From CAVTJL01 sp963735065 (GTDB taxonomy: Bacteria > Pseudomonadota > Alphaproteobacteria > Geminicoccales > Geminicoccaceae), in the NCBI GenBank assembly GCA_963735065.1, contig CAVTJL010000001.1, forward strand, positions 1,240,001-1,304,000: a DNA stretch of 64,000 nucleotides. Direction: 5' to 3'. A program made the position numbers and the translations under genes. Below are positions 23,940 through 32,763 of this stretch, in pieces. Below the pieces are notes generated by a model that saw only the letters and a list, made by a program, of their open reading frames with translations, did not search any database and was not told the origin of the DNA. How positions within the stretch are numbered: position 1 is the stretch's first letter; the number at the start of each line of letters is the position of its first letter.

Positions 23940-26219
23940 ATGGGAAGGACACACCGCGTCGGCCTGACCGACTACATGCGGGAGGAGATCGGCACCGCGC
24001 GGCTCGATCGGAGCGGCGCCTTCACCGCCGGCGCCTTCGAGACCTTTCGGCTCACCTACACGGCCGGGCGCTTCGGCGTCGACGACACCGGCGGGATTCT
24101 TGTCACCTTTCGCTTTGCGTCCGACATGGGCACGCCGCAGTTCGGCGATCCCAAGGCCGCGAACTATGTGACGGCCAGCGCCTCCAACGGCGCCGTGCTG
24201 GCGCTCACCTTCGACGTGAAGGGGCATCTCCGGCCCTGGGACAAGGCGCTGCGCGTCAAGGTGGTCCGCGGCTTCCTCAAGGAAGGCGAGACCATCACCG
24301 TCGTCTTCGGCGACACCAGCGGCGGCTCGCCCGGCATGCGGCTCCAGACCTTCGCCGAGGACTTCTTTCAGTTCCGCACGCTGGCCGATCCGTTCGCGAC
24401 GCTCAACTGGTGCGAGGTGCCGGAGCAGCCGGCGATCGAGATCGTGGCCGGCCCGCCGGCGTCCTGGCGCGCCGTCCTGCCCACCCTCCGCACGGTCGGC
24501 CAGCCTTTCTCACTCGGCCTGCGCGCCGACGATGCCTGGGGCAACCCGACGGGCAGGGTCGAGGGCTCCCTGCGGCTCGAGGGCACCGGGCCGATCGAGG
24601 GCCTTCCGGCGGAGGTTTCTGTCGTTCCGGGCCAGCGCAGCCTGCGCGTCGAGGGGCTGCGCGCGACCGGGCCGGGCGAGATCGTCGTGCGCGTCAGCGA
24701 CGCCGACGGCGGTGAGCTCTGCGTCTCCAACCCGCTGCGCATCACTGAAAAAACGCCGCTGCTGCATTGGTGGGCCGATCTGCACGGGCAGTCGGGCGAG
24801 ACGATCGGCACCAACCCGCTGCGCAGCTTTTGCTCGTTCGCCAGGGACTGCGCCTTCCTCGACGTCATGTGCCACCAGGGCAACGACTTTCAGATCACCG
24901 AGGAATTCTGGGCGGAGCTGAACGCGGTCTCAGCAGAGCTCGACCTGCCCGGGGCGCTTTGTCTTCATTCCGGGCTACGAGTGGAGCGGCAATACTGCCC
25001 TCGGCGGCGACCGCAACGTGCTGTTCCTGAAGGAAGGAGAAAAAATCCACCGCAGCAGCCATGCCTGGTCGGCGACCTCGCCGATGCGGACCAGGACGCG
25101 TTCACCGTGGACGCGCTGTTCGACAAGCTGCGCGGCCGCGAGGCGCTGGTCATGGCGCATGTGGGCGGGCGCTATGCCGACATCACCGGCCGCGGCCACG
25201 ACCGCCTCCTGCAGCGCCAGATAGAGATCCATTCCGACTGGGGCACGTTCGAGTGGCTGGCCGAGGATGCCTTCCGCTCGGGCTGCCGCGTGGGAATCGT
25301 CGCCAATTCCGACGGCCACAAGGGCCGCCACGGCGCCAGCCATCCCGGTGCTTCCCTGTTCGGCGCCTTTGGCGGGCTCACCTGCCTCATGGCGCCCGAG
25401 CTGTCGCGACCGGCGATCTTCCAGGCCCTGAAGCGCCGCAAGCATTTTTGCACCACGGGCACGCGCCTCTTCATGGACGCGCGCGTGGCGCTGGCGGGCG
25501 AGGCAGCACTCTACGAGGACGATCCGGCCACCGGTGCCGCCCCCGTGGGGTCCGTGCGCGAGGCCCTGATGGGCGACATTCTCGTGGGCGGCCCCGAGGA
25601 GGTGGATTTCTCCCTCGAGGTCAGCGCGGGTGCTCCCATCGAGCGCATCGAGCTGCGCGACGGGCCCCGGCTGCTCGAGGTCTGGCGACCCTATACCGAG
25701 GAAGATCTGGGCAGCCGCGTTCGGTTTCTTTGGGAGGGTGCCGAGTATCGGGGGCGCGGTCGTCAATGCTTCTGGGACGGCGAAGCCTCTCTCGAAGGCA
25801 ACGCCTTTGTCTCGATGCGGCCGATCAACCGCTGGAATCTCGACAAGCGCTGCGACCTCGTCTCGCCCACCAAGGTCGCATGGACCGCGGTGACGACGGG
25901 CGGGTTCGGCGGCTTCGAGGCGGTGCTGGAAAAGCGGTCCGCGGGCATCCTGCGCTTCACCACACCCCATGTGAGCGGCGAGCTGGCGGTGGCCGACCTC
26001 GGCCTCGAGGACACGGTCCTCAAGGCCGGAGGGCTCGGCCGGCAGCTGCGGCTGTTCCGCCTGCCCGATGCCAACCCGCATCGTCAGGCGCGCATCACCC
26101 GCCGCATCCGCCGCAATGCGGAGGGTGACACGGCCCTCTGGGCGAAGGTCGTCCTCGAGGACGGTCACGCCGCCTGGACCTCGCCGATCTATCTGGTTCC
26201 CGAGGCGCTGCCTCGCTGA
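23940..26219 (+). CDS. DUF3604-type (PHP-like) large protein with an internal out-of-frame stretch
   Basis: 759 codons. The N-terminal third is beta-rich; the C-terminal part has a predicted metallo-hydrolase/PHP-like core (HWWADLHGQSGETIG, MAHVGGRYADI, EIHSDWGTFEWL, NSDGHKGRHGASHPG) as in DUF3604 proteins. Residues of about 338-375 are out of frame: an extra G in GGGG (24951-24954) and a missing C near 25064 compensate each other. The corrected reading there is FVFIPGYEWSGNT then NVLFLKEGEKIHRSSHALV, which matches the family. A tandem truncated paralogue lies 2.1 kb upstream. Start ATG follows ggggaagg. Confidence 0.75.
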   Translation: MGRTHRVGLTDYMREEIGTARLDRSGAFTAGAFETFRLTYTAGRFGVDDTGGILVTFRFASDMGTPQFGDPKAANYVTASASNGAVLALTFDVKGHLRPWDKALRVKVVRGFLKEGETITVVFGDTSGGSPGMRLQTFAEDFFQFRTLADPFATLNWCEVPEQPAIEIVAGPPASWRAVLPTLRTVGQPFSLGLRADDAWGNPTGRVEGSLRLEGTGPIEGLPAEVSVVPGQRSLRVEGLRATGPGEIVVRVSDADGGELCVSNPLRITEKTPLLHWWADLHGQSGETIGTNPLRSFCSFARDCAFLDVMCHQGNDFQITEEFWAELNAVSAELDLPGALCLHSGLRVERQYCPRRRPQRAVPEGRRKNPPQQPCLVGDLADADQDAFTVDALFDKLRGREALVMAHVGGRYADITGRGHDRLLQRQIEIHSDWGTFEWLAEDAFRSGCRVGIVANSDGHKGRHGASHPGASLFGAFGGLTCLMAPELSRPAIFQALKRRKHFCTTGTRLFMDARVALAGEAALYEDDPATGAAPVGSVREALMGDILVGGPEEVDFSLEVSAGAPIERIELRDGPRLLEVWRPYTEEDLGSRVRFLWEGAEYRGRGRQCFWDGEASLEGNAFVSMRPINRWNLDKRCDLVSPTKVAWTAVTTGGFGGFEAVLEKRSAGILRFTTPHVSGELAVADLGLEDTVLKAGGLGRQLRLFRLPDANPHRQARITRRIRRNAEGDTALWAKVVLEDGHAAWTSPIYLVPEALPR

Positions 26220-26241
26220 AGGCGCCTGCCGGGGGGCGTCG

Positions 26242-26874
26242 CTAGCTCGGGTTGATCTTCGTGACCTTCGAGCCCTGGAGCGAGAGGCCGGCCATCAGGC
26301 CGGACTGGCCGAAGACGAAGGCGATGATGGGGCTCTGAAGGGTGGTGCTCGAGAGATCGCCGCCCTTGCCCACATCGGCCACGGCCACCGTGGCATCGAC
26401 CCCGGCCTCGAAGCCCTTGCTTTTGTCGAGATAGCCCAGCGCCTCGTCGGTCATGAAGAACCAGGCCTGGCTGAAGGACTGGGCGCCGATCTGCCAGCCG
26501 ATCGAGCCCGCGACGATGTTGTAGTAGGCGACCGTCTTGCCGCCCTCCATCAGGGCGCCCTGGCCGTACTGCCCGCCCACCACGAAGCCGCCCTTGATGA
26601 TGCTGGGGAAGACCAGGATGCCTTTCGCCTTGTCGCGGAGGATCTTGGCGGGCGGCGTGGAGCTGTAGAGGCGCTCGAGCGCGTTTCGGGCGTCGCGGTC
26701 GATCTCCGCCGCCGTGGCGGCCTCAGCGGTGCCGGCGCCCGCGAGGGTGAGGAGCGCAAGGGCGGGCGTCATGACGAGGATCCCGCGGCGCGACAGGGCG
26801 CCTGACCCCTTCGCCGTGACGGGCGTTTCCCGCTCGTCGCCCGTCCGGGCAACATCGACGCGTGACTGCGACAT
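26242..26874 (-). CDS. SYLF/Ysc84-domain lipid-binding family protein
   Basis: 210 residues. Residues ~25-52 (SRRGILVMTPALALLTLAGAGTAEA) look like a twin-arginine-type or Sec signal. Then comes the SYLF core: KGILVFPSIIKGGFVVGGQYGQGAL, YYNIVAGSIGWQIGAQSFSQAWFFMT and FEAGVDATVAVADVGKGG. The family binds phospholipids, and bacterial members are secreted or periplasmic with unclear roles. Gene stands alone between the DUF3604 gene (convergent) and the sorAB operon. Confidence 0.9.
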   Translation of the reverse strand: MSQSRVDVARTGDERETPVTAKGSGALSRRGILVMTPALALLTLAGAGTAEAATAAEIDRDARNALERLYSSTPPAKILRDKAKGILVFPSIIKGGFVVGGQYGQGALMEGGKTVAYYNIVAGSIGWQIGAQSFSQAWFFMTDEALGYLDKSKGFEAGVDATVAVADVGKGGDLSSTTLQSPIIAFVFGQSGLMAGLSLQGSKVTKINPS

Positions 26875-26976
26875 GACCTCGACCTTCCTTCTGTTCCGAC
26901 GACCGATCTCTCCTGCTCGGAACGCCTCGATCCTAGGACCGTTCCGGGCCGGGCGCCATCGGGAGGCCCCTGCTGC

Positions 26977-27309
26977 TCAGTCGGCCTTGCCGTTCTGGCT
27001 CATCAGATAGTCGACGAGCCCGTCGACGGCCTCGTCGGGCAGCGGACAATGAAACGTCTGCTGCATCTTCGTGACCTCGGCATGCCACTGCGCCTTGGTG
27101 AGCGGCGGCTGCATGTAGATATAGTCCGGCGCATGGCAGGCCGCGCAATAGCCCTGGGCCAGATCGAGATGGGGGCCGTCCTTGTAGCTGTCGTGATCCT
27201 CCGGCAGCGTGATCGAGACGGTATCGGCGGCCGTGACGGGCTGCCCCAGGGCGAGCAGGGCGCCGATCGCCAGCATCGCGGCGCCGAGGATGATGGGCTT
27301 CGTTCGCAT
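26977..27309 (-). CDS. sorB: Sulfite dehydrogenase cytochrome c subunit (SorB-like)
   Basis: 110 residues: signal peptide (ILGAAMLAIGALLALGQPVTA), then a single heme site CAACH with a later methionine (KMQQTF or LMSQNG) as the other axial ligand. The size and position 13 bases behind the molybdoenzyme gene match SorB, the c-type cytochrome that takes electrons from SorA in the periplasm. A general cytochrome c role remains possible. Confidence 0.85.
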   Translation of the reverse strand: MRTKPIILGAAMLAIGALLALGQPVTAADTVSITLPEDHDSYKDGPHLDLAQGYCAACHAPDYIYMQPPLTKAQWHAEVTKMQQTFHCPLPDEAVDGLVDYLMSQNGKAD

Positions 27310-27322
27310 CGCGGCGTCTCCC

Positions 27323-28588
27323 TCAGCTCGCCTGGACGACGGTGGTCTCGACGACGTTGCGGAGATAGCCGCCCGGGTTCCAGCGCGGTGTCGAGCGCTG
27401 CGACTCGCCGATGGTGTTCACCGCCAGGCTCTGCAGCGCGTAGCGCTGGCCGGCCTGGGGCGTGAAGCTCGCCTGCCACTGGCGGAAGCTGTAGGGGCCG
27501 TGGTCCTGGCCGAGCTTGGCCTCGGTCCAGCTGGTGCCGCCGTCGGGCGAGAAGAGGACGCGCGCGATGCCGTAGCCGCCGTCGAAGGCGATGCCTTGCA
27601 CGGTGACCGGCTGGCCGGCCGGCACCGTGGCACCCTCGGCCTGGCTGGTGACGAAGGAGCGCACCGTCATGCGGTTGATCGGCACCGTCTTCACGTTCTT
27701 CTGGCCGGGCGTCATGCAGCCGCACGCATCGGCCGGGATGCGGTAGGCCTTGGCCATCCAGAAATTGTCGTCGACCTTCGGGATGACCTCGATGTCGTCC
27801 AGCATCTTGACCCAATAGGTCGCATAGTAGCCGGGTACCACGAGGCGAATGGGAAAGCCGTTCAGGACGGGCAGGGCCTCGCCGTTCATCCGGTAGGCGA
27901 CGATGGTGTCGGGATGCCGGGCGAGGTCGAGGTCGAGGGCCTTGATGAAGTCCGGCACCTCGGGCAGCGGCCCCTCGTCGAGACCGTTGAACGTCACCTG
28001 CAGCGCGTCGGCCTCGAGCCCCGCCTTGTCCAGGATGTCGCGCAGCCGGGCGCCCTTCCAGACGGCGTTGCCCATGGCGCCATTGCCCCACTGCCCGCCC
28101 GGCACGCGCGGATCGAAGAGGCCGCGGCTGTTGCCCGAGCACTGGCACACGGCGGTGATCTCGACCGGATCGAAGTCCTTTTCCAGGCTCTCGAGGGTGA
28201 GCTCGAGCGGGGTCTTGACGCGCCCCCTGACCTTGAGCCGGAAGGCCGCCGGGTCGATCTCGGTGGGCACCACCGAGAGGTGCCAGCGCACGAAGAAGGC
28301 GTCGTTGGGCGTGATCACGCCGTCGTCGAAGAGCGCCATCGGCGTCTCGAGCTGCACCGGCCGCGAGGTCAAGAGCATGAGCTGACGCTTCTGCGGGTAG
28401 GTGACGAGCGCTCGCGTGCCGTTGGCGAAGGGCAGCGTCACCGAGTCGGCGGCGCGCGCGCCCAAGGATCGCGCGCCCATCAGGCCGATGGCGCCGCCCA
28501 GACCCACCAGGCGGATGAGCCGCCGCCGCTTGCTGTCGGCCGGAGAATCGGCCTGCGCCGTTGTCGCGCCGGAAGCCCGAGCTCTCAT
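27323..28588 (-). CDS. sorA: Molybdopterin-dependent sulfite dehydrogenase (SorA/SoxC-like)
   Basis: 421 residues. The N-terminus KRRRLIRLVGLGGAIGLMGARSLGARA is a Tat-like signal. The sulfite-oxidase fold follows: VCQCSGNSRG holds the molybdenum-binding cysteine, GNGAMGNAVWKGARLRDIL and GFPIRLVVPGYYATYWVKML are core motifs, and the last ~110 residues are the dimerisation domain (GGTSWTEAKLG). It oxidises sulfite to sulfate in the periplasm, passing electrons to the adjacent SorB. GGGAGG precedes the ATG. SoxC is the alternative, but no other sox genes are present. Confidence 0.85.
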   Translation of the reverse strand: MRARASGATTAQADSPADSKRRRLIRLVGLGGAIGLMGARSLGARAADSVTLPFANGTRALVTYPQKRQLMLLTSRPVQLETPMALFDDGVITPNDAFFVRWHLSVVPTEIDPAAFRLKVRGRVKTPLELTLESLEKDFDPVEITAVCQCSGNSRGLFDPRVPGGQWGNGAMGNAVWKGARLRDILDKAGLEADALQVTFNGLDEGPLPEVPDFIKALDLDLARHPDTIVAYRMNGEALPVLNGFPIRLVVPGYYATYWVKMLDDIEVIPKVDDNFWMAKAYRIPADACGCMTPGQKNVKTVPINRMTVRSFVTSQAEGATVPAGQPVTVQGIAFDGGYGIARVLFSPDGGTSWTEAKLGQDHGPYSFRQWQASFTPQAGQRYALQSLAVNTIGESQRSTPRWNPGGYLRNVVETTVVQAS

Positions 28589-28723
28589 GTCCGCCTCCCT
28601 TGTTGGGGGCGCCGCTCGGGCAAGCCCGCGCCGGCAGCCCCGTCCTGCTGCCGCTGCGTGGCCGACAGCAGGATGGACGATAGTTCAGAGTAGGGCGCGC
28701 TCCAAGGGCGGCCTGCATCGGCC

Positions 28724-28753
28724 TTGACCGCGGATGCTTCCGCCCGCCATCAT
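28724..28753 (+). promoter_or_regulatory. Candidate promoter for the threonine attenuator
   Basis: TTGACC at 28724-28729 and CATCAT at 28748-28753 are separated by 18 bases. Transcription would begin about seven bases further, essentially at the ATG of the leader peptide (28760), and no ribosome site precedes that ATG. A leaderless leader peptide is known for the trp attenuator of some alphaproteobacteria. The -10 match is weak. Confidence 0.4.
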
Positions 28754-28759
28754 CGCGTC

Positions 28760-28837
28760 ATGACGATCGCATCTTTCCAGACGCGCACGACCACCACCAC
28801 CCGGACCACCGGGGCGGCGGATGGTGCCGTGCGCTAG
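28760..28837 (+). CDS. Threonine-rich leader peptide of the thrS-like gene
   Basis: 25-codon reading frame, too short for ordinary gene calling. Nine of the 25 residues are threonine (positions 2, 8, 10-14, 16 and 17), with five consecutive ACG/ACC codons at 10-14. It ends with TAG 22 bases before an intrinsic terminator and 100 bases before a threonyl-tRNA-synthetase-like gene. This is the classical pattern of an attenuator that senses charged tRNA-Thr: slow reading of the Thr codons should favour an antiterminator. The peptide itself probably has no function after synthesis. Confidence 0.85.
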   Translation: MTIASFQTRTTTTTRTTGAADGAVR

Positions 28838-28859
28838 GACAGCGCGACGTTCCACCCCC

Positions 28860-28891
28860 AAGGGCCCCGCCGGCGACGGACGGGGCCTTTT
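28860..28891 (+). terminator. Intrinsic terminator (attenuator) before the thrS-like gene
   Basis: ggccccg (28863-28869) pairs perfectly with cggggcc (28881-28887) around an 11-base loop and runs straight into TTTT (28888-28891); flanking AA/TT pairs extend the stem. The upstream cggggc at 28810-28815, within the end of the leader-peptide reading frame, is complementary to gccccg (28864-28869) and could serve as an antiterminator arm. A further ggggcccc at 28901-28908 offers another alternative pairing. Confidence 0.8.
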
Positions 28892-28937
28892 GCATGTTCA
28901 GGGGCCCCGTTCCCGCCGCGAGGCGACGGAGACGGAG

Positions 28938-30164
28938 ATGGCCAGGGATCCCCTCGACCACCGGGCGCTGGGCAGGCGCCTCGAGCTTTTCCATCTGGAG
29001 GACAATTCGCCGGGGCTCGTGTTCTGGCATCCCAGGGGCACGATCCTGTGGCGCGTGCTCGAGGACCATGTCCGGCTGCGCATGCGCGAGCTGGGCTTTG
29101 CGGAGGTGCGCAGCCCCGTGCTGCAGCCGATGCGGCTCTGGCAGCAGAGCGGCCACGCCGAGAAGTTCAGGGAGAGCATGTTCGTCCTGGGCGAGGGCGA
29201 GCGGGCGATGGCGCTCAAGCCGATGAGCTGCCCCTGCCATGCGCGGATCTTCCAGAGCCGCCGCCGCTCCTGGCGCGAGCTGCCGGTCCGCTACGCCGAG
29301 CAGGGCCTCTGCCACCGCGACGAGCCCTCGGGTGCCGTGCTGGGGCTGATGCGCACGCGCGCCTTCGTGCAGGACGACGCGCACCTCTTCTGCGAGGAGG
29401 GGCAGGTCGAGGGCGAGGTGCTGCGCTTCTGCGGCCTCCTGCGCCAGGTCTATGCCGAGCTGGGCTTTCCCCGCTTCCGGGTCGGCCTGTCGACGCGGCC
29501 GCCGCAGCGGGCGGGCGACGACCGGCTCTGGGACCGGGCCGAGGCCATGCTGGCCCGCGCCGCCGGTGCCGCGGGGCTCGACTATGCCCTCCAGCCCGGC
29601 GAGGGCGCCTTCTACGGGCCCAAGCTCGAGTTCATCCTCGAGGATGCGCGCGGCCGCTCGTGGCAATGCGGCACGGTCCAGCTCGACTATGTCCTGCCCG
29701 AGCGCCTCGACCTTTCCTTCGTCGGCCGCGAGGACGACCGCGTGCGGCCGGTGATGGTCCACCACGCGGTGCTGGGCAGCCTCGAGCGCTTCATCGGCGT
29801 GCTGCTGGAGCATCACGGTCTCGACCTGCCCTTCTGGCTGGCGCCCGAGCAGGTGGCCGTGCTGCCCGTATCCGACGGCCAGCAGGCCTACGCCGATCAT
29901 GTGGCGGCCGAGCTTTTGTCGGCGGGGCTGCGGGCCGCGGTCGAGGGTGCCGGCGAGAGCCTGTCCCGCCGCATCGTCGCCACGCGCGAGCGCGGCGTGC
30001 CGGTCGTGGCGGTGGTGGGTGCTGCCGAGGCATCCGGCGGCGGCGTGGCGCTGCGCTGGCGTGACGGCCGGCGGCAGGCGCTGGCCCTGGGCGAGGCCAT
30101 CGCGCTGCTCGATCAACAGGCCCGGCCGGGCAGGGCACGGCTGCCGCTCGCTACCCCAGCCTGA
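28938..30164 (+). CDS. Truncated threonyl-tRNA synthetase paralogue (catalytic and anticodon domains only)
   Basis: 408 residues against about 640 in standard ThrRS: the TGS and editing domains are missing and the protein begins at the class II core. Zinc ligands are all present: C98 (KPMSCPCH), H149 (QDDAHLF) and H275 (MVHHAVLGSLERF). Motif 2 reads YAEQGLCHRDEPSG, and motif 3 is around 276-288. From ~300 an anticodon-binding domain follows (FWLAPEQVAVLP). It should charge tRNA-Thr without proofreading serine. Controlled by the threonine-rich leader and terminator just upstream. Could be a stress-inducible or inhibitor-resistant second enzyme; the housekeeping thrS is not in the window. ATG at 28938 with GGAG close upstream. 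Confidence 0.85.
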   Translation: MARDPLDHRALGRRLELFHLEDNSPGLVFWHPRGTILWRVLEDHVRLRMRELGFAEVRSPVLQPMRLWQQSGHAEKFRESMFVLGEGERAMALKPMSCPCHARIFQSRRRSWRELPVRYAEQGLCHRDEPSGAVLGLMRTRAFVQDDAHLFCEEGQVEGEVLRFCGLLRQVYAELGFPRFRVGLSTRPPQRAGDDRLWDRAEAMLARAAGAAGLDYALQPGEGAFYGPKLEFILEDARGRSWQCGTVQLDYVLPERLDLSFVGREDDRVRPVMVHHAVLGSLERFIGVLLEHHGLDLPFWLAPEQVAVLPVSDGQQAYADHVAAELLSAGLRAAVEGAGESLSRRIVATRERGVPVVAVVGAAEASGGGVALRWRDGRRQALALGEAIALLDQQARPGRARLPLATPA

Positions 30165-30345
30165 AGGGGGCCGGCGACGTTGCGGCCAGTGGAGGGATCA
30201 GGCGAAGGAGAACAGGGCGAAGATCTTCAGCCTCTGCGCGAGGGCCTTCAGGTAGCTGCCACCCGCGCCCGGCCGGCCTTCGTGGGCCCGGGCCGGGTTA
30301 TGCCAGGTCGGACGGCAGCTCGTCTCCTTCCCGGGGCGGGCCCGG

Positions 30346-31266
30346 TCAGGTCGGGCGCGTGGACGGAGGCTCTCGGGGGCTGCATGCCTCCGTGCGTGCC
30401 TCGACGGCGCGCAGCACGGCGATCATGTCGGCCTGGCCCAGCCCTTGTGCCTCCGTCTCGCCATAGAGCTCCTGACAGACATCGATCAGCGGCGAGGCCA
30501 GCCCTGCGTCGCGCGCGGCCAGGGCGACCAGGCGATTGTTCTTGAGCGCGTCCGTGACGGCCGCCTGGACGTCGAAATCCCCGGCCACCAGCTTCGCCGC
30601 CTTCACGCGCGAGACGCTGCTCGCCATCGGGCCGGCGTCGAGCACGGCCTGAAGCTGCCGCGTGTCGAGGCCGTGCCGCTCGGCGAAATGAAAGGCCTCG
30701 ACGAGCGCCGTGACCATGGGAATGAGGAACGCGTTGGTGGCAAGCTTCATCAAGAGCGCGTTCGGGACCGCCCCGCAGGGCACGGCCTCGTGGCACATCG
30801 GGCCGAGAAGCGGACGGACCTGCCCCACGGCCGCAGGGTCGCCCGCCAGCATCGCCACGAGCTGGCCGGCCTCGGCCGGCTTGCGCGAGCCGGAGACGGG
30901 TGCCTCGACATAGTGGCCGCCGGCGGCCTGGATGTCGGCCTCGAGCGCCTGCGAATAGCGGGGCGAGACCGTGCCCATGTGGACGATCGTGTGCCGGCCG
31001 ACATGGGTGCCGAAGTCGGCCGTGCCGCGGCCCAGGACCGCATCGAGCGCCGCCTCGTTGGCCATCATGAGGATGACGATCTCGGTCTCGCGGAAGACCT
31101 CGGCGGCGGATTCCACCACCCTGGCGCCGGCCTCGCGCAAGGGCTCGTACCTGTGGGCGGAGCGGTTCCAGACGACAAGCGGCGTTCCCGCCTTCGCCAG
31201 GTTGAGCGCCATGGGGCCTCCCATCACGCCGAGGCCGATGAAGCCGATCTCCTTCGGGCGTGCCAT
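30346..31266 (-). CDS. NAD(P)-dependent oxidoreductase, 3-hydroxyisobutyrate dehydrogenase family
   Basis: 306 residues. IGFIGLGVMGGPMALNLAKAG is the cofactor-binding start; GTVSPRYS and EAPVSGSRKPAEAGQLVAM are the substrate-loop blocks, and NALLMKLATNAFL holds the catalytic lysine region of beta-hydroxyacid dehydrogenases. The C-terminal helical domain (LKNNRLVALAARDAGLASPL) is complete. Exact substrate is unknown; the group includes 3-hydroxyisobutyrate, tartronate semialdehyde and glyoxylate/succinic-semialdehyde reductases. Start at MARPKEIG (31266); an in-frame ATG 12 codons earlier is possible. It faces the thrS-like gene tail to tail. Confidence 0.85.
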   Translation of the reverse strand: MARPKEIGFIGLGVMGGPMALNLAKAGTPLVVWNRSAHRYEPLREAGARVVESAAEVFRETEIVILMMANEAALDAVLGRGTADFGTHVGRHTIVHMGTVSPRYSQALEADIQAAGGHYVEAPVSGSRKPAEAGQLVAMLAGDPAAVGQVRPLLGPMCHEAVPCGAVPNALLMKLATNAFLIPMVTALVEAFHFAERHGLDTRQLQAVLDAGPMASSVSRVKAAKLVAGDFDVQAAVTDALKNNRLVALAARDAGLASPLIDVCQELYGETEAQGLGQADMIAVLRAVEARTEACSPREPPSTRPT

Positions 31267-31386
31267 CACGCGCTCGCTGCGCTGTTCGTGCCGGTCCAGC
31301 ATCGCTAGTCGAGCAGGTCGGGCCCTGTCTTGAAGCCTTGTGCGAGCTTTCGCCGTCCCGGGGATCGCTCCACCTGCCCTCGGTGG

Positions 31387-32763
31387 TCAGCCGGCTGCTG
31401 CCGCGCGTCGGCCCAGCAGGTGGGTCAGGGCCCGGCCGACGAGGGAGGCGTCGATATGAAGGGCGCGGCGGACGAGCCGGTACTGATAGACGTTCCAGAC
31501 GATCACGATGAAGCTCGTCGCGAGCACGGCACCCCACAGGCCGAGAAGCGGGATCAGGGCCAGGTTGAGGAGGATGTTGGCGACCATGAGGACGGTGTTG
31601 AGCCGGCTCGCCTCGCGGTGATAGCCGCTCATCAGGAGGATCTCGCTCGTCGGCCCGAAGAGGATGTCGATGAGCCGGGCAACCGTGATCGCCAGCATCA
31701 CCCCCCAGACCTGGGGGAACTCGGGGCCGAAGAGGCCGAGGATCCAATAGCCGGCGACGGCGAGCACGACGCAGCCGATGGCGGCCGGGGTGATGGCCGC
31801 CCAGTTGATGGCGCCGATCGTCTGGCCGAGCGCTGCGGTATCGCCGGCGGCGCGGAAGCGGGCGATGCGCGACAGGCCCAGCGCGTTGATCGCCCCCGAC
31901 GCGAAGGAGACGAGGTCGGCGAGGCGCCGTGCCACCTGGTAGAGCCCCACCTCGCCGGGCCCGAGGAGCGCTCCGATGATGAGCACGTCCGTCTCGGAAA
32001 CGAAGAAGTAAAAGACAGGCGTCGTCACCATGTGGAGCGAGATGCCGAGCCAGTCGCGCCAGGGGCGGAAGCTGAGGCAGCGGCGGTCCACCCAGCCGAT
32101 CCGCGACGCGGTCTGGGCGGCGAGGGCGGCGACGGCGACGAAGGTCGCCACGATATAGGCCACGACCGCGCCCGTGGCGCCGATGCGGCCGCCGAGCAGC
32201 GCCCACAGGCCGAAGAACATCGCCGCGAACAGCAGGCGCTGGGCGATGTTCTCCCAGACCATGCCCGCGAGCGGCAGGCCCAGCGCGCGGGTCGACTCCG
32301 AGAAGTAGCGCATCAGGCCCACGGCCAGGACGAGCATGGCCAGGATCAGCGGGTCGCCCGCGACGGCGGCGGCATCGGAAAGAAGGCGCAGCGGCCAGGC
32401 GGCGACGGCGCCGACGATCGGCGTGACGATGCCGATCACCACGACCGAGAACAGCGAGAAGCTCGCCGCCGCGGCGCGGCGGTCGCGGTGGAAGTAGCGC
32501 GTCAGGATGCGGTTGGAGGAGATCGGCAGGCCGAAGGTCGCCAGCACCACGAAGATGTAGGAGACGGCCATGGCGTAGGCGTAGGCGCCGTAGCCCGCGG
32601 CGCCCATCGTCCGCGTCATCGCGATCGTGAGGCCCATCATCAAGACGGTGCCGACGATCCGCACGACAAAGCCGCCGGCGCCGACGCCCAGCATCTCGGC
32701 GCCGTGGTGGCCGAGGAGCCGGGTCGGAAGGGCGGCGATCCGGCGCCAGAGCCCGGCGATCAC
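31387..32763 (-). CDS. Polysaccharide/lipid-linked oligosaccharide flippase family protein
   Basis: 458 residues with 12 or more helices, built like Wzx/MATE-type flippases: GYGAYAYAMAVSYIFVVLATFGLP, then DVLIIGALLGPGEVGLYQVARRLADL (the typical 'Y..A.R.' block) and MSGYHREASRLNTVL. It should move lipid-linked glycan units across the inner membrane. The GTG at 32763 has GGGGAG upstream; a GTG ten codons earlier also exists. No glycosyltransferases lie beside it, so the glycan is unknown; the neighbouring 33-37 kb island is probably an insertion between it and the DUF4340 operon. Confidence 0.8.
   Translation of the reverse strand: MIAGLWRRIAALPTRLLGHHGAEMLGVGAGGFVVRIVGTVLMMGLTIAMTRTMGAAGYGAYAYAMAVSYIFVVLATFGLPISSNRILTRYFHRDRRAAAASFSLFSVVVIGIVTPIVGAVAAWPLRLLSDAAAVAGDPLILAMLVLAVGLMRYFSESTRALGLPLAGMVWENIAQRLLFAAMFFGLWALLGGRIGATGAVVAYIVATFVAVAALAAQTASRIGWVDRRCLSFRPWRDWLGISLHMVTTPVFYFFVSETDVLIIGALLGPGEVGLYQVARRLADLVSFASGAINALGLSRIARFRAAGDTAALGQTIGAINWAAITPAAIGCVVLAVAGYWILGLFGPEFPQVWGVMLAITVARLIDILFGPTSEILLMSGYHREASRLNTVLMVANILLNLALIPLLGLWGAVLATSFIVIVWNVYQYRLVRRALHIDASLVGRALTHLLGRRAAAAG

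Noticed and set aside
28821..28937. Extending the thrS-like protein upstream to 28821
   Set aside because: This would translate through the attenuator terminator and adds non-homologous residues; the ATG at 28938 fits the class II core.
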